Shown one piece after another: positions 6,101 through 8,798 of a stretch of DNA of 8,798 nt. The stretch spans positions 1 through 8,798 of the forward strand of contig CAJOQF010000224.1 in assembly GCA_905236295.1 (NCBI GenBank). Direction: 5' to 3'. Below the pieces are notes generated by a model, which had not been told where the DNA came from, made no database searches, and saw only the letters and a program-made list of their open reading frames with translations. Numbering within the stretch: position 1 is the stretch's first letter; every line of letters starts with the position of its first letter. The DNA comes from an uncultured Eubacterium sp. (GTDB lineage Bacteria > Bacillota > Clostridia > Lachnospirales > Lachnospiraceae). Both the position numbers and the translations under genes were made by a program.

Positions 6101-8463
6101 GTTGTGATATTATTTGCTGTAGTATAGATCTTGTCAAAGCTTTCAACATTCATTTTCGCAAATGAATAGCTATTCTTTACAGAATGAATCGTTGAATTAC
6201 CACCTGCAAATCCACCCTGAACTGTGCCTTCCTCAAATCCCGCGGTATAGACATTTTCCATGTCTACGGTCGCTTTGGGGGCAATATTTCCTATAAGTCC
6301 ACCCGTGTTATATCCGTAAATGTAACTATCTGCATAAGACTTTTCTATCTTGATCGCAAGCGGTATATTCTCAGATGTATCCGTTTTACCTCGAACAACA
6401 TAACCGATGAGTCCACCGGCTGCATTGCCATCCAAATTATCATTCGGGACATCTATAACTGTGGCTGCGAACGACTTCTCTATATTAAGTGCCGGATCAG
6501 GAAGCGAAGAGTCATATCCTGTCTTGCTTGAAGAAACCATGCCGATAAGACCGCCGGCATATTTGCCGCCGGACATCCAGACACCTACCGCATCTGAATC
6601 ATCCGCATAATACGCATCTGCAGAATCATCACCTTTTTCTTTTATTCCGTATTCGCTGTCATCCTCGCTCTCAAGGTACTCCCCTTCCATATAGAGGCCA
6701 CAATCTTTTATGTCAAGGGTCTTTCCGGACTTTATTGATAGTGAAGCAATAAGTCCGCCTGTATTCTGTGTGCCACTGATCCTTGGGTTGGTGAGTGTTA
6801 TATTCTTTATCAATGAGCCGGAATATGATGCAAACAGACCGGCATCCCCATCCTCTTCAATGATCATACCATTGATGGTAAGATCGGTAAGATTATTTGT
6901 CTGTGGCACCGGCTTATTGCTTCCGGTATCATAGACAAGCTTGTAATTGCCTAATACCTTGTCAATTTTTGAATTGGTTATAGGCTCAAATCTCTTTAGT
7001 GTACTGTCATTAATTGTACTTTTGTTTTTGTTATTAGAATAAATATTTACCCAGTGATACTTCTCTTCCTGTGAAACACTCGTATCAGGAGTAGTAAAGT
7101 TTATATTCTTTACCTGATATACATCTATCTTTCCGGCAGGATTTAAATTGCCAAAAGATGCACTTAAGTTTTGAAGATGTCTTCCATATGCCACATAAGC
7201 ATTGTAATCATCTGATTTCTCTTCTGAGCCATACGCAAAGAGGCTGTTGTCTATAGCAATATTGTGGCTGTTGGTTTCGTTGATTGTCATCGGTGTGTCA
7301 TCAATCGAAATCTCAGACACTACAACTGTTATATCCTCACCCGGAGTAAACCAGTTGCCCGCTCCGTTTGGAGTTATGTTGATTCCGATATTTTTTGACT
7401 TTGCGTTTCCGGCGCTGTCATAGAGTCGTATCTTTGTACTGCTCGAAGATGATGTCTTGTCACAGAAAAGCTTTTCAAAGCGTAGCGGACTGGGATTGTC
7501 ATCACTCAGATTGTCAAGCACTAGTTCAAACGAAACCATACTGGAATTCAGAAATCTGCTCGCAGGCGCAGCCATGATAGCTGAATTCATCTGTATAAGG
7601 CGCTGAGTTGATTCATCGTAAGTAAGATTGGCTTTAGCACCGCTTGACTTGCCGGTTATCTCTATCTGCAATTTAATCTTATTGAGATCGGTCGGCATAT
7701 CATTTGAAAAGTACACTTTAATCGGCACTGTCAATTCATCAAAGTTATTAAAATGCCACTGTGCGTCTCCGGGATACTCAGACTCTACTCCTACATCAAC
7801 AGCGAACTCATTTGCCTTAAGTTCCGGAATATCCTGTGTAGATGCCTGGTAGTAGCCCAGATATCCTTTGTATTCGCTCTTTCTTTCAGACGAATATTTT
7901 CTTAAATCACTTAATTTGGAATTGTCATATGTGTAGTACTCAGAAGGTGCTATTGTCTCACTGTAGAAAACAGAATAGACCTGGAAAGAAGACGGATTGT
8001 ACTCCACGATGATATTATCTCCGTAGTACTCATCCGAGACAGCCGAACCATCTTTGCCAAACACTATTTCGCGTGCATTTTCCGAATTCGCTATGGCTCC
8101 TGCTGAGGCATCTGCCACGGAAGCAACATAAGTAAGTCCCGATTCGGAATCCGCTGCATTTTTTGCGACATAAACAATACTTGAAACGCCGCTCTCCGAT
8201 ACGCGAATTGCAGGAGTCGGAGCTCCAAGTTTAGCTGCTTTTCCATGGTCGAAGGCATAAACTTCCTGCAAATGTTCAGAAACAGACATGTATATACTTT
8301 CCGCCGCCTTATCCGAAGCCGCCTGTCTTACATTTTTAATTATCGCGTTTGCGGATACCACTCCTACCGCAGCAAGTATAGCAATTATTGCTACCGTAAG
8401 CAGCATCTCAACCAATGTGAATCCCGCATTTTTCCATTTTTTATTCTGTATCAATCTCTTCAT
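1..8463 (-). CDS. Giant prepilin-like surface adhesin with GLUG blocks, Ig-like domains and InlB-B repeats (C-terminus off the left edge)
   Basis: A single frame runs from the ATG at 8463-8461 to base 1, 2821 codons; I read many lines across it triplet by triplet and found no stop or frameshift. The start is well fixed: an in-frame TGA lies five codons upstream (8481-8479), and a purine-rich ribosome site sits 8 bases before the ATG. The protein opens with a basic leader and the prepilin motif GFTLVEMLL (G14, F15, E19), followed by a hydrophobic helix. Three glycine-rich GLUG-like blocks follow (about 422-775, 1037-1321, 1612-1981), then two Ig-like domains (2262-2429) and InlB-B repeats with GW...YAKW and GW...YAQW (2588-2763). 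GLUG and InlB-B repeats are known from bacterial surface and adhesion proteins, and the class III signal from type IV pilins and pseudopilins. Adhesion as the function is inferred. Ordinary pilins have roughly 120-200 residues, so this size is exceptional. Any C-terminal anchor is outside the window. Confidence 0.93.
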   Translation of the reverse strand, partial: MKRLIQNKKWKNAGFTLVEMLLTVAIIAILAAVGVVSANAIIKNVRQAASDKAAESIYMSVSEHLQEVYAFDHGKAAKLGAPTPAIRVSESGVSSIVYVAKNAADSESGLTYVASVADASAGAIANSENAREIVFGKDGSAVSDEYYGDNIIVEYNPSSFQVYSVFYSETIAPSEYYTYDNSKLSDLRKYSSERKSEYKGYLGYYQASTQDIPELKANEFAVDVGVESEYPGDAQWHFNNFDELTVPIKVYFSNDMPTDLNKIKLQIEITGKSSGAKANLTYDESTQRLIQMNSAIMAAPASRFLNSSMVSFELVLDNLSDDNPSPLRFEKLFCDKTSSSSSTKIRLYDSAGNAKSKNIGINITPNGAGNWFTPGEDITVVVSEISIDDTPMTINETNSHNIAIDNSLFAYGSEEKSDDYNAYVAYGRHLQNLSASFGNLNPAGKIDVYQVKNINFTTPDTSVSQEEKYHWVNIYSNNKNKSTINDSTLKRFEPITNSKIDKVLGNYKLVYDTGSNKPVPQTNNLTDLTINGMIIEEDGDAGLFASYSGSLIKNITLTNPRISGTQNTGGLIASLSIKSGKTLDIKDCGLYMEGEYLESEDDSEYGIKEKGDDSADAYYADDSDAVGVWMSGGKYAGGLIGMVSSSKTGYDSSLPDPALNIEKSFAATVIDVPNDNLDGNAAGGLIGYVVRGKTDTSENIPLAIKIEKSYADSYIYGYNTGGLIGNIAPKATVDMENVYTAGFEEGTVQGGFAGGNSTIHSVKNSYSFAKMNVESFDKIYTTANNITTTEKVYYYPQDSIKGGTLANVENANNSEDDTVMAETILEEQLLSNLGSEFTTNCNTYAYNLRDGMALTTYPHPMIKELDHHGDWLAEFMPGALVYYEKYEKNHDVKFYGGNINALYNNLSDGEAVEGDGYGIAYSKEKLANLPDSIDVVYYFVSGEKTETIKLKGDGAVTPFKTEYEGEEFYIYPLSTENVNPVFTTNSDYYSKVKFTYKVSGSSDKSEMFYFNPHMARSVGYLKDPTKDVPALKNSAAIYVRSARHLYNMSLYYKYYRDATEGRTFRQTYDLSYKDYDWHDFFSTEIPDNAHIVRQNPIGSVDASFNAKYNGGSYLIRDVGFVLEKSNTKKSEYNVGLFGVNEGSLKNIVLFADFDDSDQTTKPTKVTVYNQNHYYMDKGAVTHYYAGSDEDLGKNQTANLGILVGKNSGTVDNCAVAGYYMADSDGTIVGNSNSHVYAGGMVGYNSGTVKNSSADSPFIRITTNYATAYVGGFAGLNGGNIKNCYSLGHIEVTNPRGGKITLGGFASENNGAINSSYTAVNMYTSGNTTAYAFSPMGGSVVKCTYLKEGTYSYVGHLYPYSNTKGSGKGVTRQEMVKDASPSVETTKDYPKYDDDTDYPFRAVVKDADGKYIHYGDWIRKASLGRFGIFYWEKEEGGDNAGYHFTYIGIDNNNDVAGTSLCNMHDDDGLIVDYGYGYYCDDATTVSSVETINLYVPDKSKLNTDARTALEKEVKNYNFYPFNTLSVDDPKYNDEMYLSLSDATANVQNGTWKLTGTYGGNDHTKIFKIAPFFANAMSLTNAITTETSLEVTDRSGKAGNKTDYLTDPGKSTNPYEIRTIEQLQYINWNADTKTVNAFAVPDNDAYKKFPYLAYASVVGQGKQTKSTVGHKQDDPLEFLQTHDLTGLDSKGDAVIDNFTPIAPSYNASSNNSYNALLYAWFEGNYNGQSYKIQNLKINSKAFSVGVFGVTVSADLKNIILYSDSEKANTIERSTPETSPKEGGYSIGGLVGIAYKYEGDKETTIENCAVAGYKIIDNSTNQLTCGESNVGGLVGATRVNLVKCSAVTDIEINCTHEHKSGSGVYNYGHATWGDYVRTGGLVGALPGSATDCYAGGSIRVGDYTLAEVRNKKGQLLDNEGNIIGGTGKETGNDSVRCYRPYSMNVYIAGISGSAFSMNYYNFTGKGNADDNSPTITNCYSYVDFPKMQGSIRAITLIASLADRYCNDSSKDYTVNLNNCYYFGKPIDVSNAPKYLIYTENGRLGDRSPYELLNPDTDSNTNPHAASDFTSEGNFKYQNGNSAYYLKNIDGADDESNRVYETYYYNMVRGGGAMIARVYGYTNAHNNRLQKDKSIHPIQLSYAQLANGEGASDFQNDRNETQNNILTALGSNWDWVTTQQGSGEDAANIDGKYSFPGDDETLDGLNYPFPTVIRQDDIVFGGTVNVHYGTWPLEGMYWSSARSTMDIFGDKHPDEDFAYKEFRVLEASSSALDTKDSSGKYTSFNMEVGGIVEIADVTNNGDGIYTVKFKALKTGTETITVGKAKLILEVQAELGIYTTPGEIKQAQGESSSLELDAKSSSGEMYSHKASWKVSIQDASVANIGGGVGVSEKTLTSNTCNIVSKNPGKTQIIVTATCRYNGQDYSVSEYMTLQTYGVIGLSNNGLGTVGASTAFFNETSRASDGEHNGVNKNYTSSPKPEMEDDGTVDVFLYESYEDEALGRATIKNAWINGTEVTSIVDDGSNKTYTPGDYVLDIGSAADSISNDGDFRYRSIKVRPATGKVGGNVSVKFKVADGDEENASYILGGNILATHVITFDANYEDADELSVKSLHADANGKVTFKSDYPTRTGYKFKGWSTDKNGAAEYCTGSGNNTNNTYDNLTDDITLYAKWEPISYKIVFDPGYGKLKTASDNLPAMDSIAYDKEITLPNKDDTNAKYETTLSGTFFVGWNTEKNGSGISYKPGATVKNLTDEDNATVTLYAQWRDKYRLTFADIKEGKISKKSVEISAGSDSYTVTSADLPSNVEAKSVGGEYGYYWTSSSGK
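175..453 (-). repeat. InlB-B repeat 2, residues 2671-2763
   Basis: It follows repeat 1 without a gap: SYKIVFDPGYGKL at the start, then GTFFVGWNTEKNGSG (W2727) and TVTLYAQWRD (W2761). All hallmarks of the family are present. Confidence 0.9.
454..702 (-). repeat. InlB-B (Listeria-Bacteroides) repeat 1, residues 2588-2670
   Basis: The segment runs from HVITFDANY through TRTGYKFKGWSTDKNGAA (G2632, W2633) to DITLYAKWEP (W2668). This is the full pattern of the repeat: xVTFDxN, GYxFxGW, xxxGG and LYAxW. The family is a small beta-grasp-like module in secreted and surface proteins of Firmicutes and Bacteroides. An insertion rich in Asn and Gly lies between GW and the YAKW end. Confidence 0.9.
703..1176 (-). 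other. Unassigned beta-rich region before the InlB-B repeats, residues 2430-2587
   Basis: This stretch contains strand-like segments (TVDVFLYES, RATIKNAWING, KTYTPGDYVLDIG, NVSVKFKVAD) and an acidic, Ser/Asn-rich loop near 2450-2475. It may hold another Ig-like or beta-sandwich domain. I do not recognise it. Confidence 0.45.
1177..1680 (-). other. Two Ig-like (Big-type) domains, residues 2262-2429
   Basis: The first part (about 2262-2328) has the pattern MEVGGIVEI ... YTVKFKALKTGTETITVG, typical of the late strands of bacterial Ig-like group 2 domains. The second (about 2329-2429) has QGESSSLELDA, a central W2367, then NIVSKNPGKTQIIVTATC, again the 'G-x-x-x-I-x-V-x-A' ending strand of such domains. 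In surface proteins these domains serve as stalk spacers or binding modules. Boundaries are approximate and the assignment rests on pattern only. Confidence 0.6.
1759..1860 (-). repeat. Block-closing module 3 (NYPFP...HYGTW...MYW), residues 2202-2235
   Basis: Key residues are N2202-Y2203-P2204-F2205-P2206, H2223-Y2224-G2225-T2226-W2227, G2231 and M2232-Y2233-W2234. It matches modules 1 and 2 but is separated from its GLUG block by about 220 residues and has Thr in place of Asp in the HYGDW core. Ig-like domains, not another linker, follow it. Confidence 0.65.
2521..3630 (-). repeat. GLUG-like repeat block 3, residues 1612-1981
   Basis: The cap PYEIRTIEQLQYIN (1612-1625) is the classic opening of GLUG regions, followed by a lead-in with FEGNYNGQSYKIQNLKI. 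The rungs are VGVFGVTVSADLKNI near 1743, IGGLVGIAYKY near 1785, VGGLVGATRVNLVKC near 1828, TGGLVGALPGSATDCY near 1876 and IAGISGSAFS near 1945, ending with TITNCYSYVDF at 1981. A CTHEH cluster at 1851-1855 stands out between rungs. Confidence 0.87.
3631..4161 (-). repeat. Inter-block linker B with an Asp/Tyr-rich stretch, residues 1435-1611
   Basis: The region begins with a stretch rich in Asp, Asn, Gly and Tyr at 1447-1480 (GIDNNNDV, MHDDDGL, DYGYGYYCDD) that holds two cysteines, C1460 and C1477. It then has NYNFYPFNTLSV at 1514-1525 and FKIAPFFANAMS at about 1565-1576, which resemble patterns in linker A at about the same distance apart. The Asp-rich stretch could bind calcium or be a loop; neither is shown by the sequence. 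Confidence 0.5.
4162..4278 (-). repeat. Block-closing module 2 (YPFR...HYGDW...FYWEK), residues 1396-1434
   Basis: Key residues are Y1397-P1398-F1399, the Y-G-D-W ending at W1416, G1426, and F1428-Y1429-W1430-E1431-K1432. It lines up with module 1, which lies 540 residues earlier, sharing YP, HxGDW, G and an aromatic-EK ending. Confidence 0.7.
4501..5355 (-). repeat. GLUG-like repeat block 2, residues 1037-1321
   Basis: The cap SARHLYNMS (1041-1049) resembles the opening of block 1. It is followed by a long lead-in ending in KYNGGSYLIRDVGF, the usual 'GxYxGxGYxIxNL' style entrance to GLUG regions. The rungs are VGLFGVNEGSLKNI near 1135, LGILVGKNSGTVDNC near 1200, AGGMVGYNSGTVKNS near 1238, VGGFAGLNGGNIKNCYS near 1270 and LGGFASENNGAINSSY near 1302. 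This is the most regular block, with the GGxxGxNxGxIxNCY form clearly visible. Confidence 0.88.
5356..5802 (-). repeat. Inter-block linker A, residues 888-1036
   Basis: This non-GLUG region between blocks 1 and 2 contains FYIYPLSTENV from residue 968, KFTYKVSGSSDK before residue 1005 and FYFNPHMARSVG near 1008-1019. The region between blocks 2 and 3 shows the same order of patterns, so the two linkers look like diverged copies. They are probably beta-rich modules with many Tyr and Ser residues. Function is unknown. Confidence 0.5.
5803..5901 (-). repeat. Block-closing module 1 (YPHP...HHGDW...YYEK), residues 855-887
   Basis: This short segment follows GLUG block 1. Key residues are Y857-P858-H859-P860, H867-H868-G869-D870-W871, G878 and Y882-Y883-E884-K885. 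Comparable segments follow the second and third GLUG blocks, so it appears to be a recurring module. I know no named domain for it. Confidence 0.65.
6139..7200 (-). repeat. GLUG-like repeat block 1, residues 422-775
   Basis: The block opens with a short cap containing GRHLQNLS (427-434), then gives glycine-rich rungs: TGGLIAS near 569, AGGLIGM near 637, AGGLIGY near 683, TGGLIGN near 721 and QGGFAGG near 750. Between rungs come hydrophobic alternations such as IKNITLTNP and IEKSYADS. This fits the GLUG motif pattern (GGLIG, spacer, NCY/KSY, xG) found in extracellular adhesins and thought to form a repetitive beta structure. The rungs are separated by acidic insertions, including an Asp/Glu/Ser/Tyr-rich stretch around residues 590-630. 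Confidence 0.8.
7201..8340 (-). other. N-terminal beta-rich region of unknown family, residues 42-421
   Basis: After the helix the chain becomes mixed polar and hydrophobic with many short strand-like stretches, and has no GLUG pattern. It contains a short serine run (S338-S342) after C334, which could be a flexible joint. Nothing here matches a family I can name. It probably holds the globular pilin-type head plus one or more beta domains before the first repeat block; that is inference. Confidence 0.5.
8341..8463 (-). other. Class III (type IV prepilin) signal and N-terminal pilin helix, residues 1-41
   Basis: The leader of 14 residues carries five basic residues (K2, R3, K8, K9, K11) and ends in A13-G14. 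The next residues, GFTLVEMLLTVAIIAILAA from G14, match the prepilin peptidase pattern, with cleavage expected between G14 and F15. F15 would be the N-methylated first residue of the mature protein and E19 the conserved Glu+5. The hydrophobic stretch of about 20 residues is followed by a more polar, alanine-rich helix with several charged residues (to about residue 70), as in pilin alpha-1 helices. The membrane is the expected site before extraction or assembly. Confidence 0.92.
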
Positions 8464-8471
8464 ACTATCAG

Positions 8472-8479
8472 CCTCTTTT
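8472..8479 (-). promoter_or_regulatory. Ribosome binding site of the giant gene
   Basis: On the minus strand the bases read AAAAGAGG, ending 8 bases before the ATG at 8463. This is a fair match to the AGGAGG Shine-Dalgarno core at normal spacing. It supports the chosen start together with the in-frame stop just upstream. Confidence 0.75.
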
Positions 8480-8494
8480 CAATTGCAAGCTTTA

Positions 8495-8523
8495 TTTATA
8501 TATCAAAATCTGTCACGAAACAA
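8495..8523 (-). promoter_or_regulatory. Candidate weak sigma-A promoter at the gene junction
   Basis: On the minus strand TTGTTT (8523-8518) is followed after 17 bases by TATAAA (8500-8495). The -10 box matches consensus at five of six positions and the -35 box at only three of six. The -35 box overlaps the last codons of the upstream gene. A start near 8488 would give a leader of about 25 bases that includes the ribosome site. In AT-rich DNA such matches arise by chance, so this is only a candidate; read-through from the upstream gene is equally possible. Confidence 0.25.
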
Positions 8524-8797
8524 CGACAGGTTTTACTGTAAACTCTGCCTTTGAAAGTACAGAGTGATCATCCTTATCCACAATCTTTATTACCACCTCA
8601 TAGTGATTACCGGTCCACTTTAGTGACATGGATTCGGCAAGATCATAGTGCCTTACATTTCCCACCTCATACGAAGCGGAATTTGCCGCTTTAAAAAAGT
8701 TGCCTGCATAATTATCCCCTGAGATCACAAGCTGTCCGTAGGTCTCTCCCGTGTCTTCATCTACCTTTTCGTATGACGAGCCGGTCTGTGTGTAAAA
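8513..8797 (-). CDS. C-terminal end of an upstream gene, possibly a pilin-like or secreted beta-rich protein (N-terminus off the right edge)
   Basis: An open frame enters from the right edge and ends at a TGA at 8515-8513, giving 94 visible residues. The in-frame GTG at 8728 is probably not the true start, because the frame stays open upstream to the edge with similar composition. The visible part is polar and rich in alternating hydrophobic residues, with a final strand-like stretch including KAEFTVKPVVVS, which suggests a beta-sandwich or beta-meander end. No cysteine, membrane segment or catalytic motif is seen, and I do not recognise the family. The stop lies 49 bases before the giant prepilin-like gene on the same strand, so co-transcription is plausible. 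In such loci a minor pilin or pseudopilin would be an expected neighbour, but that is inference from position only. Confidence 0.75.
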   Translation of the reverse strand, partial: FYTQTGSSYEKVDEDTGETYGQLVISGDNYAGNFFKAANSASYEVGNVRHYDLAESMSLKWTGNHYEVVIKIVDKDDHSVLSKAEFTVKPVVVS

Positions 8798-8798
8798 C

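Noticed and set aside
4501..7200. Mobile element or CRISPR-like repeats because of recurring short motifs
   Set aside because: The recurrence is at protein level (GLUG rungs) with unequal spacing and varied codons; no direct repeats of constant length, terminal inverted repeats or transposase are seen.
8464..8512. Intrinsic terminator between the two genes
   Set aside because: The 49 bases contain no GC-rich inverted repeat followed by a T-run on the minus strand; only short AT-rich palindromes such as TTGCAA are present.
8245..8554. Two plus-strand frames across the start of the giant gene and the junction
   Set aside because: They are antisense to the prepilin leader and to the end of the upstream gene, and overlap each other in different frames.
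8513..8728. Small 71-codon gene starting at the GTG at 8728
   Set aside because: The frame stays open upstream to the window edge, and I see no good ribosome site before the GTG, so it is better read as the end of a longer gene.

Overview
The window is almost wholly occupied by one giant coding sequence on the minus strand. It reads from an ATG at 8463 leftwards and is still open at base 1, giving 2821 codons without a stop in the stretches I read. The encoded protein begins with a class III (type IV prepilin) signal and N-terminal helix. It then carries three long blocks of GLUG-like glycine-rich repeats, immunoglobulin-like (Big-type) domains, and at least two InlB-B / Listeria-Bacteroides repeats. 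The C-terminus lies beyond the left edge. The right-hand end (8513-8797, minus strand) holds the last 94 codons and stop of an upstream gene, separated from the giant gene by 49 bases. I see no gene on the plus strand and no RNA gene, CRISPR array or mobile element.

Organism: the base composition is moderately AT-rich. Prepilin-type signals on very large GLUG plus InlB-B surface proteins are a combination I associate with gut or rumen Clostridia, especially Lachnospiraceae (Butyrivibrio/Pseudobutyrivibrio-like). This is an inference from protein style; no taxonomic marker is present.

Layout of the giant protein (residue numbers from the ATG): 1-41 prepilin leader and hydrophobic helix; about 42-421 beta-rich region of unknown type; 422-775 GLUG block 1, closed by a YP...HHGDW module at 855-887; 888-1036 linker A; 1037-1321 GLUG block 2, closed by YPF...HYGDW at 1396-1434; 1435-1611 linker B, which resembles linker A; 1612-1981 GLUG block 3, closed by NYPF...HYGTW at 2202-2235; 2262-2429 two Ig-like domains; 2430-2587 unassigned beta-rich region; 2588-2670 and 2671-2763 InlB-B repeats; 2764-2821 the start of a further stretch cut by the window edge.

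How it may work: the leader suggests processing by a prepilin peptidase and handling by a type IV pilus or type II-like assembly machine. The rest looks like a long extracellular adhesive stalk. The upstream gene may belong to the same operon and could be another pilin-like component. The most interesting points are the joining of a pilin N-terminus to a protein of more than 2800 residues, and an internal tandem unit of about 540-575 residues with recurring opening and closing motifs.
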